From contig NC_071672.1 of NCBI RefSeq assembly GCF_028554725.1, positions 2,151,001 through 2,215,000 of the forward strand: a stretch of 64,000 nt of DNA, given 5' to 3'. The notes beneath the pieces were generated by a model that saw nothing but the letters and a program-made list of their open reading frames with translations, had not been told where the DNA came from and did not search any database. This DNA is from Zeugodacus cucurbitae (lineage: Eukaryota; Arthropoda; Insecta; Diptera; Tephritidae). How positions within the stretch are numbered: the stretch's first letter is position 1; each line of letters opens with the position of its first letter. Positions 1-11,800 of the stretch are shown piece by piece. The position numbers were made by a program, and so were the translations under genes.

Positions 1-2385
1 TTTAGTATTTATATGAAAATTTTTACTTGTATGAATTCATAAACTTAGTACCTATATGAAAATTATTTAGTATCTATATGAAAATTATTTAGTATTTATA
101 TGAAATTTTTTTACTTGTATGAATTCATAAACTTAGTATCTATATGAAAATTATTTATTATTTATATGAAAATTTTTTACTTGTATGAATTCATAAACTT
201 AGTACGTATATGAAAATTATTTAGTATCTATATGAAAATTATTTAGTATTTATATGAAAATTATTTACTTGTATGAATTCATAAACTTAGTACCTATATG
301 AAAATTATTTAGTATCTATATGAAAATTATTTAGTATTTATATGAAAATTTGTAACTTGTATGAATTCATAAACTTAGTATCTATATGAAAATTATTTAG
401 TATTTATATGAAAATTTTTTACTTGTATGAATTCATAAACTTAGTATTTATATGAAAATTTTTAACTTGTATGAATTCTTAAACTTAGTACCTATATGAA
501 AATTATTTAGTATCTATATGAAAATTATTTAGTATTTATATGAAAATTATTTAGTATTTATATGAAAATTTTTAACTTGTATGAATTCATAAACTTAGTA
601 ACTATATGAAAATTATTTAGTATTTATATGAAAATTTTTTACTTGTATGAATTCATAAACTTAGTATCTATATGAAAATTATTTAGTATTTATATGAAAA
701 TTTTTTACTTGTATGAATTCATAAACTTAGTATGAAAATTATTTAGTATTTATATGAAAATTATTTAATATTTATATGAAAATTTTTAATTTGTATGAAT
801 TCATAAACTTTGTATCTATATGAAAATTATTTAGTATTTATATGAAAATTATTTACTTGTATGAATTCATAAACTTAGTACCTATATGAAAATTATTTAG
901 TATTTATATGAAAATTTTTAACTTGTATGAATTCTTAAACTTAGTACCTATATGAAAATTATTTAGGTACCTATATGAAAAATATTTAGTATTTATATGA
1001 AAATTATTTAGTATTTATATGAAATTTATTTACTTGTATGAACTCATAAACTTAGTATCTATATGAAAATTATTTAGTATTTATATGAACATTTTTTACT
1101 TGTATGAATTCATAAACTTAGTATCTATATGAAAATTATTTAGTATTTATATGAAAATTTTTAACTTGTATGAATTCATAAACTTAGTATCTATATGAAA
1201 ATTATTTAGTATTTATATGAAAATTTTTAACTTGTATGAATTCATAAACTTAGTATTTATATGAAAATTAATTACTTGTATGAATTCATACAATTAGTAT
1301 TTATATGAAAATTAATTAGTACTTATATGAAAATTATTTACTTGTATGAATTCATAAACTTAGTATCTATATGAAAATTATTTAGCATTTATATGAAAAT
1401 TGTTTTCTTGTATGAATTCATAAACTTAGTATCTATAAGAAAATTATTTAGTATATATATGAAAATTTTTAACTTGTATGAATTCATAAACTTAGTATCT
1501 ATATGAAAATTATTTAGTATTTATATGAAAATTTTTTACTTGTATGAATTCATAAACTTAGTATCTATATGAAAATTATTTAGTATTTATATGAAAATTT
1601 TTAACTTGTATGAATTCATAAACTTAGTATCTATATGAAAATTATTTAGTATTTATATGAAAATTTTTAACTTGTATGAATTCATAAACTTAGTATCTAT
1701 ATGAAAATTATTTAGTATTTATATGAAAATTTTTTACTTGTATGAATTCATACAATTAGTATTTATATGAAAATTAATTAGTACTTATATGAAAATTATT
1801 TACTTGTATGAATTCATAAACTTAGTATCTATATGAAAATTATTTAGCATTTATATGAAAATTGTTTTCTTGTATGAATTCATAAACTTAGTATCTATAT
1901 GAAAATTATTTAGTATATATATGAAAATTTTTAACTTGTATGAATTCATAAACTTAGTATGAAAATTATTTAGTATTTATATGAAAATTTTTTACTTGTA
2001 TGAATTCATAAACTTAGTATCTATATGAAAATTATTTAGTATATATATGAAAATTTTTTACTTGTACGAATTCATAAACTCAGTACCTATATGAAAATTA
2101 TTTAGTATCTATATGAAAATTATTTAGTATTTCTATGAAAATTTTTTACTTGTATGAATTCATAAACTTAGTACCTATATGAAAATTATTTAGTATCTAT
2201 ATGAAAATTATTTAGTATTTATATGAAAATTATTTAGTATTTATATGCAAATTTTTAACTTGTATGAATTCATAAACTTAGTATCTATGTGAAAATTATT
2301 TAGTATTTATATGAAAATTATTTACTTGTATGAATTCATACAATTAGTATTTATATGAAAATTAATTAGTACTTATATGCAAATA
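1..2385. repeat. AT-rich satellite, left block
   Basis: Uninterrupted tandem satellite. The basic period is about 66 bp and is made of three related modules of about 22 bp: one ending in TATTTAGTA, one ending in TTTTTAACTTG or TTTTTTACTTG, and one containing the EcoRI site in TATGAATTCATAAACTTAGTA. Extra copies of the first module give 88-bp units. A rarer variant with TACAATTAGTATTTATATG appears near 1290, 1755 and 2338. The stretch matches 34490-36778 variant for variant, for example the unusual GGTACCTATATGAAAAATAT near 965 and again near 35455, so it belongs to the segmental duplication. No gene is seen in it. Confidence 0.97.
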
Positions 2386-2390
2386 TATCA

Positions 2391-2423
2391 CCATGTGGTT
2401 TCGGCTCTTCGCAGATAGGGACA
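2391..2423 (-). rRNA. 28S rRNA remnant downstream of the R1 site (degenerate)
   Basis: The plus-strand text TGTGGTTTCGGCTCTTCGCA followed by GATAGGGACA resembles the antisense of the 28S segment just 3' of the R1 target, where TGTGGTTTCGCTAGATAGTAGATAGGGACA is expected from the conserved insect sequence. The last 14 bases (2410-2423) are a degenerate copy of the R1 target-site duplication. This marks the 3' side of the original R1 insertion in a 28S gene; satellite begins immediately to the left. The match is short and imperfect, so the call is an inference supported by its position. Confidence 0.55.
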
Positions 2424-2883
2424 ACGTCCGGTGTGTTTTTGCGTGAGTACCTGCCGATGACGGCCTTATCTCACGGTGCTCCGAAGCACAGCGTATGAAT
2501 AAAATGCGATGATCAGCGCCCCGAAAAATGCTACGCATTATTCGGTACCAATTGGCAGTGTGGAATGGACACACTAACCACCTTGGTGAGGTTCGAGGCC
2601 TATCTAAAATCTCTGCCGTACTTTGGGTCCGGCACCCGGTTGCAGTGCAACTCCACATTGAGTGATCAAAACACTCTTCCCGCATTCGGGTATTAAACCA
2701 CAACCACCACGATACTCCCCGAGGGGCCAGTCCGCATGAGTAGGTTGGAGCGAACTCCAAGGGCTCCTACTCCCCGTGCTACCAGAATTAAGTCTCCGGT
2801 CAGACCTCGTAGTTGAAACTACTACCAGTTGAGCTACCATACTGCTCCGGACTGGTGACCATTTAAGTTAATGGTATAAAAAA
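2424..2883 (-). other. R1 3' UTR with terminal hairpin
   Basis: Noncoding 3' region of the decayed R1. Near the 3' end, 2442-2475 can fold into a stem with CGTGAG/CTCACG arms enclosing a GCCG/CGGC stem. R1-type reverse transcriptases recognise 3' UTR RNA, so this is a plausible recognition structure (inference). The terminal 18 bases (2424-2441) differ from those of the R1 copies nearer the rDNA. Between about 2790 and 2840 the minus strand holds a tRNA A-box-like segment (GTAGCTCAACTGGTAGTAG). The open frames across this UTR are shadows. Confidence 0.75.
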
Positions 2884-5629
2884 TTATACCTCCCCTACCC
2901 GATTTACAACTAATTGCCTACGCCGACTGAACAAAACACGTGCAAACCTATCAAACGACCCTAAATGTTCGGCATTCCGACTATCCGAGATCACACCACT
3001 AACATCTAGCTGCCCATCAGTCCAGCTAATCCCCATACCCCCAAGGTCCCTAATGTCCGAGTACATCGGGCATTCCGTTATGACATGCATCCAGTCCTCA
3101 GAGAGTGCCCCACATATACACTCCGGACTTTCGGAAATGTTCCTCTGATGCAAAAATGCATTCAAAGGTCCATGCCCAGTAAGCAAGAAACCCAGACTCA
3201 TACAGAATCTGAAGTCTGGGTTTTCCTCTACAAACCTAACATCCCGAATGTACTCGTACTCCATATGTGGCACAGGCCACAAATAAGCCGCTATATATAG
3301 AACGAACCGCACGACGTCCGAGACCCCAATCACTCCTTAACACGCGTTTGATCTTGCCGGCAATTCCTAACAATCGCTCCTCCACGTAAACCAAGTGAGG
3401 GTTGAAACACATCCTTTCGCCGATGGTCAATCCCAGACATTTGACTTCCGTCACATACCTGATATTGACCCCATTCATTCGGACAATCGGTGGACGAGCC
3501 GATGACATTATGCCTTTCAAGAGCATTGTCACCGTCTTGGGAACCGATATTTCAACCCCCACACCTGTACCCCAATTGTGAACAATTTCCAAAAATCGTT
3601 CACCCTGTCGCTCTAACTCCAGCCGTGAACTACCTTCAACTAAGAGAAGGAGGTCGTCTGCATATGCACAACAACCACAAAGTACTTCAAGCTGGCCAAG
3701 CAGAGTCCATCATTAGGTTCCAAATATATGGACCACAGATGGATCCCTGTGGGCAGCCCCGTTCTACCCCAATATCCACGCTACCATTCATTCCAACGAT
3801 AGAGGCTTTTCTGTCCGAAAGTAGCTCTGCCAGAGACTAATTTCCGGACAGCCCAGTTCCTCTAACCGTTGTATCACGCGATCCCAGATTAGGTAATCAA
3901 ATGCCCCCTTGAAATCGACAAATATGCCAAGGACATATTTGTTGGCATTCTCCCGGACAGCACGCTGAACATACATCCAGGCGTCCTTTACGCTACGTCC
4001 CTTCCCAAAACCATATTGCCTATCCGACCTCAAATCCCGCGTTAGCTCCTGAAGCCTTTCCACCATAATTCTCTTCAGTACTTTACCCAGCACTGGAAGA
4101 AGACTGATGCCCCGATAAGATCGTGGATCACTCCTAATCTTATCAGGTGACTTCAGGAGAGGAACAACCCTAGCACTTTTCCACTCACGTGGAAAATATC
4201 CCTCACAAATGCACTTATCGTAAATGACCTCCAAGTATTCCGGAAACTTCCACAAGCTTTTGCACAACTCTCCGTTCAAACCATCAAGACCTGGGGACCG
4301 TTTAGACCTAACCAGGCTAAAGGCATATCCCAACTCCCCATCATCAAGTGGAGGAACCGGTACTTCTTGTGCAAGAGGTGCCAGCTCCTCAGCCCTAGGA
4401 AAGAATGCTCCTAACAGAACCCTTGCACACTCACTCTATGTTGATAACACAGTGTCATCAACACGAAGAGAAGTGATGTCCTCCCTCCTACGAACCCTAC
4501 AAATCTTTAAGACCTGACCCCAGGGGTCATCCCTGTTATCATGCACGAATGCCCTCCACTCCTCTTCCTTGATTTTCATAAGCATGGCCTTGTACTCATG
4601 CATCGCGGAACTAAACTCATACCTAATCTGAGATAACCTATCCGAATTGGACCGTCGAGCGCGTTGAAACTTCCGCCTCAATCGTCGGACAGCCCTCCTC
4701 TTCGGGGTTAATTCCTGCGTCCACCACTTAATTTTTCGAACCCTAAAATCTTTATACTTCTTCAACAACCTATCGTTCACTCCCCAGACCAATTCATACA
4801 ACCGAGCAACTTGCTCGTCCACCCCCAGATTTTCAAACTCACTGAGCGGTATATCCAATACCGCTTCCCTAACACACTGTCCATATTGGTTCAAGTCGAT
4901 ACCAGAGGTACGCCATCGCCGCAATGGACTTACATACGTCGAGGGAGGGGAATTAGGGGTAAACATAATTTTAATCAAATTATGATCGCTCAATCCCCAC
5001 CCTCCACTAATCTCCCACCTAAAACTGAACGCCCTATTTGCTGCCTCATTGATTAAGGACACGTCAATCTCGCTCTCCCCTCTAGGCTCATCAAATGTGA
5101 ACCACTGGCTTGGCTCATTTAAGATGTGGAGACTGTTAGCAGCCATCCATTCGCTTAATGCCCGACCCCGGATGTAGCTCCGATATCTGTGCGCCCATCG
5201 AGAAAACTTGCTAAACCACATCGAGGACGTGACATTCGCATCCATCCCTAGGATAAATGGGCTACCACTCGCAAGTAGTAGTAGGTTATCCATGTATCGC
5301 AGATAAGGCTCAATAGGTTCCCTAAACTTACAATACATGCTAGCAACAATCAGCCTACCGAACCCCCCCTCTACAGAAACACATACACCCTCTTGTGACG
5401 AATCCAAAACTATGCAGTCATAGCTTGGGTCAGTCACAACTATTGCAGCATTACACCTAAGGTCCGCGTAGACCCTGAAACCCTCAGGAAGACCACTTAC
5501 CATTCCAAAATTGGTGGCGTATGGCTCCTGGAGTAAGGCGATGCTGCACCCACCCTCTATCATGCAACTCCCTAACTCGCACATAACTGCATAAGAACTC
5601 TGGCAATTTAATTGAAAAATCTCACCCAT
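2884..5629 (-). pseudogene. R1 ORF2 (endonuclease-reverse transcriptase), broken
   Basis: Encodes an APE-like endonuclease, a reverse transcriptase and a C-terminal CxCx8Hx4C zinc finger, and is recognised by alignment with the intact ORF2 at 52985-56059. The endonuclease part is open for 397 codons (4436-5629), with LLQEPY near the start and SDHN further on, and ends at a TAG where the intact copy has Trp. The same frame resumes to about 3788 (reverse transcriptase blocks including VDFKGAFD), then shifts. YADDLLLL is still encoded near 3640-3665. About 350 bp of the thumb/linker is missing around 3280, and the zinc-finger part continues in another frame to 2884. The ATG overlaps the ORF1 stop as TAATG (5627-5631). 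Confidence 0.9.
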
Positions 5630-6816
5630 TAATGTCTGCCGAGAGCACGTCCGACAACCCCACAGTAAATCCGACAGGCAGCCGACATCATGAGATGTCC
5701 AGCTGGCCTTCCTTTAAACGCACAGTTGCGACAATGGGGGGCATTGACGGAACTGGCAGCCCTGTGGCCCTCCTGACCACACCTCCGACAGACATCGGAC
5801 TTGGCCCTGCATTCTGCCACTCGGTGATCAAAACCCATGCACCGGAAGCAGCCGGTCACGGGACTATCCGCACGGACACGGAAGGAGAACCACTTGATGT
5901 AGCACATACCCGCCTCCAGGAGGGTGGACATTAGTTTGTCCGTACCCTCTAGGACAACATTTGTCCTGCCATCAGTCGCCACCTTCCAGGGACGACTGAC
6001 CATCCTCACGTCCGTCTGTTTGGACTCGGGGCTGAACTCCCGAAGGTTCTGCCAAAACAGCTCCTCCATGAATTCTTCATGGGATATCTCCGTATGTACT
6101 CCCTGTACAACGACCCTGGGCCCCAAATTTTTATTGACGCTAACGGCCAACCCTACCTCGCCGAATTTGGCGTTGCTCGCTACTTTCTCCCTCTCAGCAA
6201 CAGAGGGAGTGCGTATCACTACGCCACCCCCCTTGATTGACTTCACCTCGTGCACACGTACACCGAGGGAAGGTCCCACCTCTTTGACAACCTTGTTTAT
6301 AACTTCTTTGGAGGAAGCTACAGGAGCCTTGCTCCTTACTACGACCGACCAGGTCTCAACTGCCTTTGGCAGCGTTGGCGCTATTGCCTCCAGCACGGGT
6401 GCTGGAGGGGCAGGCGCCGAAGCCCCAGGAACAGCCCTTGCTCCACCTAGAGGAAGGGAGGGTCCCCCACGACCTTGCTTCAGCGCATGCAGTTGTCCGC
6501 GAAGATGCGCATTCTCCGTAATAACGGACATCAAGAGTTCCTCATATTTAGAGGCAACCGCCATGATTTCCTTCACGGCAGAGACCTCGAGGTTTTCCGA
6601 CCCAAAAACTGCTTCCCTGAAATCGGCTGTTACAGCTTTCATGGCTGCAACATGGCCGACAGCGCTACCCCCAACTACGGACCCCTTTCCTAATGTTTCC
6701 CCAATCCCACTGACCTTCTTTTTCCCTCCTACGACCTCCTTAGCAACGCCCTTACTCCCGGCTGCTTTTTCTGGACGAGCCTTGGCTCCTTTCCTCCGAG
6801 GTGGAGCCATATCCAC
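5629..6816 (-). CDS. R1 ORF1, Gag-like nucleic-acid-binding protein (395 aa)
   Basis: Forms the RNP with element RNA in R1-clade LINEs. The N-terminus is basic (MDMAPPRRKGAKARPEK). The middle is Ala/Gly/Pro-rich. The conserved block SWSVVVRSKAP-like to VVIRTPSV matches the intact R1 ORF1, and the C-terminus has CCHC knuckles beginning CFRCMGFDHRVAEC. Knuckle 2 has lost its last Cys (HRAASSV where the intact copy has HRAAGCG), a sign of decay although the frame is open. It is about 95 codons shorter than the intact ORF1, mainly at the N-terminus and middle. Its stop overlaps the ORF2 start (TAATG), which is a termination-reinitiation arrangement known in R1-clade elements. Confidence 0.85.
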   Translation of the reverse strand: MDMAPPRRKGAKARPEKAAGSKGVAKEVVGGKKKVSGIGETLGKGSVVGGSAVGHVAAMKAVTADFREAVFGSENLEVSAVKEIMAVASKYEELLMSVITENAHLRGQLHALKQGRGGPSLPLGGARAVPGASAPAPPAPVLEAIAPTLPKAVETWSVVVRSKAPVASSKEVINKVVKEVGPSLGVRVHEVKSIKGGGVVIRTPSVAEREKVASNAKFGEVGLAVSVNKNLGPRVVVQGVHTEISHEEFMEELFWQNLREFSPESKQTDVRMVSRPWKVATDGRTNVVLEGTDKLMSTLLEAGMCYIKWFSFRVRADSPVTGCFRCMGFDHRVAECRAKSDVCRRCGQEGHRAASSVNAPHCRNCAFKGRPAGHLMMSAACRIYCGVVGRALGRH

Positions 6817-7038
6817 CTACACTGGCTGGTACTCTTTCGTGTACCTGTACCACAACAACACAAACACTCGCGATAAACACAATACTTCAGGGAAAATGTT
6901 TATAATCCCTTTTAGCACTCGCGATAAGCACAACACTTCTGGGAGAATGTCTTAATCCCTTTTGCACTCGCCACCGCGTACCTGTTATTCAATAATGTCT
7001 TTACCAGCGGGTCAATAGACGATACTGTCAACCGCGCG
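6817..7038 (-). promoter_or_regulatory. R1 5' UTR, ORF1-proximal part
   Basis: Noncoding leader between the errantivirus and R1 ORF1. It contains an imperfect direct repeat: CACTCGCGATAAACACAATA near 6867 and CACTCGCGATAAGCACAACA near 6918, each followed by a segment ending in AATCCCTTTT. A third related piece follows at about 6965 (CACTCGCCACCGCGTACCTG). Repeated 5' UTR modules are common in LINE promoters; promoter function is inferred. The errantivirus target CGCG occupies 7035-7038. Confidence 0.6.
7035..7038. repeat. 4-bp target-site duplication of the errantivirus, left
   Basis: CGCG directly precedes the LTR at 7039, and the same CGCG follows the other LTR at 14046-14049. The same flanks surround the right-hand copy (39282-39285 and 49598-49601). 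This fixes the element ends exactly. Confidence 0.9.
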
Positions 7039-7421
7039 ACTTTTCTCTTTAGTCGTTGTGAACGGGTTTTTAAAAAATAATAAAAATCAATTTACATTGC
7101 AACGAGCTGACGTTGATGACATCTAAGAACAGACTACTTTATTTAATGTTATTCACTTAAAATCAAACTTAGTTTAATTACAATTTGCTTATTAATTAAT
7201 TTTAACATATTGTATTTATGAAATTGTTGATTCAGCATATTACTGTTAATTTGGATAATTCTTAAGAAATTTATTGTCTTTTTCATTTTCAACTACTTTA
7301 TTTGTTTAGCATTTTTGTAAAAGGCCGGAAATGGTATTATGTTACAATTTGTTTCAACAGTTCATCGTACTTATCAATTGCACCGTCAGGTGTTTTTACA
7401 TAATTATTCGTATATGTAACT
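7039..7421 (-). repeat. Errantivirus 3' LTR (left copy)
   Basis: Direct repeat of 13663-14045 with a single difference (GACATCTAAG here, GACATCCAAG there). It is bounded by CGCG on the left and by the polypurine tract on the right. Confidence 0.95.
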
Positions 7422-7436
7422 ACTCCCCCCTTTAGA
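7422..7436 (-). promoter_or_regulatory. Polypurine tract
   Basis: On the element strand AAAGGGGGGAGT lies directly upstream of the 3' LTR, the usual position of the plus-strand DNA primer in Ty3/gypsy elements. Confidence 0.8.
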
Positions 7437-7462
7437 TTAGAATTCTCCTGAATTCTTTTATT

Positions 7463-7645
7463 TTATTTTATTTTTATATACTTGTGTTTTTTAAAAATGA
7501 GAGTAGCTATTAACAAAATTATAATAATGCTTAAGATATTGCAAATATATGATATATTTGTATGTATTTTCAATTTAAAAATGTTTTCCATATTTGATTT
7601 ATGTTCTTCTACTATTTCATCAAAAGTTATTTTTGTTGTAAAATT
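7463..7645 (-). pseudogene. env C-terminal part: membrane anchor and truncated tail
   Basis: Continues the env frame past the TAG at 7646-7648. It contains a hydrophobic segment rich in Ile and Leu of about 18 residues (around 7496-7550), followed by a Lys-rich cytoplasmic start. In this copy the tail stops early at a TAA at 7463-7465. The matching position is a Leu codon in the right copy, where the tail runs on into the LTR. Too short to appear as a gene on its own, but frame and position show it is the anchor of the envelope protein. Confidence 0.75.
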
Positions 7646-8818
7646 CTAAATATCTTTATATTTTAAAGTTATAATATTTTCTTTAATTTCTTCAAACAAA
7701 TTAGAAAAATAATAGTCGTTAATTTTAATTGAACAATTATTAAATCTTATTAGATAGTTTCCACTTATTATAGGTTTTTCTTGATTACATGTATTATTAA
7801 TCTTTAAATTTATAGCATTTTTAACAAAAATTGTTTTTATATTCATTTGTATTATTTCGAGTTCTTTGCATTTTATAAGATTACAATTATTTCTTAATAT
7901 ACAATGTTTGCTTATTTTCATTTGTTCTAATGATTTATTATCTTCAAATAATAATGTTTTATTTTTATAGGTAAATATTTCCTCTATTCTTGCATCTATT
8001 TCATTATTTTCATTGTTAGGTATTGGTATTATTTTTCTTATTTTTACATTTTCAAAATTTTTAGGTATTTTTATTCCAAATACTAGAAATGTATTATTTA
8101 CCATTACTGTTCCCAATTGTAGATATTTAAGCTTATTATAATCGATATTATATTTTATAATTTCTTCATTAGTTAAAATATTTGGATGTATTATTCCATA
8201 TTTAGCGGATACAACATTTTCTTGTATATGTTCTATTTTACTTTTTAAAAATTGGATTTTTGTGTATTGATCTAAGTATAAATTTTGTTTATATTCTTCA
8301 TATATAAATTTATTTATTGAATTAAGTTCTTTTTCTATTTTTAATCTATCGCTTTTAACAATTTCTTTTAAATGTTCAATAGCTGATGCAAAATAATCGT
8401 TAATTTTAATTTGTTCGTTAAATGAGTCATTCGTTCGTAAAAGGTGTGTTTCTATAGTTTGTCTGTCGTTTTCGTCCATTGTTCCAAAAAGCCATTTTGA
8501 CATACTGCCAATTGCATTAACTAAACCTCTTCTATTCCTACTTTTAACTTGCATAAGTGTCATTAATTTATTCCTTGTATCCAATAACTCTCTTTGCAGT
8601 ATTTCTTTATTTTCTATTTTCATTAAGATTATATTGTCGGTCATGTCATTAATAATATTTTCTAATTGTTGAACGTCAATCATATGTAGTACTATGTCAC
8701 TATCCTTTGGTATTTCCTGATCTCTAATCTGTAAGTCTATGAATCCATTTTGTTCCGTTATTTCTGTTAAAATCATTGTCCCTTTACATTGTTGTGTCAT
8801 TAGTATTATTGCTGTCAT
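7646..8818 (-). pseudogene. env, errantiviral envelope (F-type fusion protein), stopped before the anchor
   Basis: The 390 residues resemble the insect errantivirus Env / baculovirus F-like family. A furin-type site RNRR lies at residues 94-97. It is followed by Gly-Leu-Val and the conserved LFGTMDENDR stretch at about 110-119 typical of these proteins, then a helical region. No signal peptide is seen at the first Met; errantiviral env is made from spliced RNA, so its N-terminus may come from elsewhere. The frame overlaps the pol end by 35 bp. It ends at a TAG just ahead of the membrane segment. The same TAG is in the right copy, so it predates the duplication. Without readthrough the product would be unanchored. 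Confidence 0.85.
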
Positions 8819-11800
8819 TATTATCCAAATCTGTAAATTTTAATGGTCTTTTTATATTACTGGTATGTATTTTGTCTAAGTTTTGTTTCCTATATTTAGG
8901 CTGTTCCTTGTGCCTAACTGCTTTATAATTTTTTATAAATCCTTCCTTTCTCTTTTCCTCATAATTTTCCTTTTTCTGATTTAATTTATTTATAATCTTA
9001 TTCTTTGTTTCTATTAAATTGTTTTTTACTATTTCCTCATCTACTTCATTACGTCGTACCTGATTTGGTGTACATTTTATCGTTGAATGAAATCTCTCGT
9101 TATAATTTCTAATAGCCTTTTGTATTAGTTGTTTAACAGATACATTTTTATTTAATTTATATAACATTCTAAATTTTTCAGAAATTGTATTATGAAATCT
9201 TTCAATGTCTGCATTTCCCGTGTGACTGTTGGGTTTGGTTAAATGAAGTTCTATATTTTCTTCATTTAGAAATTCTTTAATTCTGGTAGCATTAAATTCA
9301 TTGTCAGCTACTATTTTATTTGGTTTTCCTATTTTGGTAAAATAATCTTCTAATTTTTCGATGAAGGTAATGTGATTTCTATCAGTTAAATGATATGCTA
9401 CTCCGAATTTAGAAAATTTATCAATTATTGTTAAAAAATGGAACCTTTTTATAACGTATGTGTCTATATGGATTATTTCATTATTTTTTGTATGTGTTTC
9501 GGTGATACAAAATTTAGGTTTGATAGGTCTCCTATCATATTTTACTTCTTGACATGTTTCGCATTGGTTAATTACTATTTGTATTAATTCTCCTAATTTC
9601 GGATAATAAATTTTATTTCTGAGTTGATTATATGTTTCTTGTATGCCTGAATGCATACTTTCTCTTATATGATATAGCGAAATTTGTTTAACCGCTTCGA
9701 CTTCTGTCTCTATATCTTGTGCTCTCATTGTGCTTTTTATAAATTCTAATTGTTTATCATTTGAAAACATTTCTATCAGTTTCTCTAGAACTATATTATA
9801 CTGTCTTTCAGATAATTCTGAATAAATTCCTACTTTTCCTTTTGTTATATATTTTCTAAATATTTCACCCAATCTATCGAAATCATATTCCGAAATGAAA
9901 ATAATTCTTTTGCCATGAATCATTTTTAGTTCTTCTATCTTGTTATTTGTTAAGATAATTTGTGTTTTATATTTGTTCACTATTTCATTTTTTATATAAA
10001 AATGATCTTGTAAGTTTTCGTCTGCTGAATGAATCGTTTGCATTGATGTATTATCATCAATATTATTAACTACGTTTAAGTAATTTTCTATATTTTCCTC
10101 AGTAATTTCATCCTCCTTCTCCTCTTTGATAACGTCCTCGTTATTCTCTATTCTACTAAGAAAATCCGCTACTCTATTTTCTTTTCCTTTTATATATTCA
10201 ATGTTGAATTGATATTCTCCTAATTTTAATAACCATCGTTGATGTCTTGGTGACATATCTTTTCCTCTATATTTTGAATGTAAGTATTTAATTGGTTGAT
10301 GATCTGTTACAATCTTAAATTTTCTACCGTATAAATATGGTCTAAAGTAGTTAACGCTCCAAATAATTGCTAAAAATTCTTTATCAGTTGCTGAATAATT
10401 CTTCTCATGGTTATTTAGTGTTCTAGACGCATAACATATTGGGTGTCCTTCCTGTGATATAAATGCTCCTATTGCATAATTTGATGCATCTGTAGTTAAT
10501 GTAAATACCTTTTCAAAATTCGGATACCGTAAAATTGGATGTGAGCTTATTAATTGTTTAAGTTTTACGAACGCTTCTATGTATGAAGGATCTTTTGTAT
10601 TAATTCGAACCCCTTTCTTTAAATATTTTGTAATTGGTTGTGCTACCTTTGCATAATCTTTAACAAATTTTCTATAATAGCCTGTTATACCTAAAAAACT
10701 CTTTATCTGTTTTTCCGTTCTTGGTAATTCTAATTCTTCTATTACTTTGATTTTATTTGGGTTAGGCTTCATGCCATCTTTTGTTAAAATATGCCCTAAA
10801 AATTCTGTTTCCTTTTTTAGAAAATTACATTTATCCATTTGAATTTTTAAATTTTTCGATTCTAGCACTTTTAAAATGTCTTTAATTGATTGTATATGCT
10901 CTTGTAAAGTTGTACTAAAGATTAGTATATCATCTAGATATACAACGCAAGTTTTATTTATGAAATCTCGTAAAATTTCATTCATGAGACGTTGAAAGGT
11001 TGCAGGTGCGTTCTTTAACCCGAATGGCATTCTAGTAAATTCATACAAGCCATGAGGAGTTACAAACGCTGTCTTACACCTATCTTCTTCTTTAATGGTA
11101 ATTTGGTGGTAACCTTTTGCTAAATCCAATGTTGTAAAATATTGGGCACGTCCCAATTTATCTAATATGGATTCTATATTTGGTAATGGATATTTATCAT
11201 CAATAGTTACTTCGTTTAATTTTCTGTAATCTACTACTATTCTATATTTTCTCTTCCCTGAATTATCCATTTTCTTTGGAATTACTATCAAAGGACTGGA
11301 GTATCTGGAATTACTTTTTCTTATTATTCCTTGTTCTTCCATTTCTTTGATTTGCTTTCGAACTTCTTCTTCGTGTTGAGGAGGGTATCTATATAATTTG
11401 GAATTAATTTGGTCTTCTGTGGTAGTTCTTATTTCATGTTGGATTTCGGTAGTACTAGTTAATTTTTCTCCTTCTTTAAATAATAAGTTTTCAAATTTTT
11501 TTAATAATTTCGTGATTTCTTTAAATTCTTCTGTATTTAAATGATCTAACTGAATTCCTTTAATTTTTTCATTCGTTGCTTCTAAAGTGCATATTTCACT
11601 GAAATTGAATGGTTTATTTAAAAAATCCGATTCTTTTTTATTTAGCGAAATTTTTCCTTCTATTAAATTAATCATTGTGTTTAAATGATTTAATAAATCA
11701 ATTCCTATTATGAAATTATATTTCCTATTTTTTAATGGTGTTGATCGCCATCTTATATATGCGTTTTCTGGTAAATTAAATTCTTTTGGTGCTTCAGTAT

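Noticed and set aside
2362..2840. Open frames in the R1 3' UTR (repeated at 14403, 36764, 49955, 52592)
   Set aside because: They cross UTR, hairpin and sometimes satellite, differ at their ends between copies and have no domain; explained by UTR composition.
5632..6955. Long plus-strand open frames opposite R1 ORF1 (also at 56597-57565)
   Set aside because: Antisense to the zinc-knuckle gene, no recognisable domain, low-complexity Ser/Thr/Pro composition; shadows of a GC-richer coding strand.
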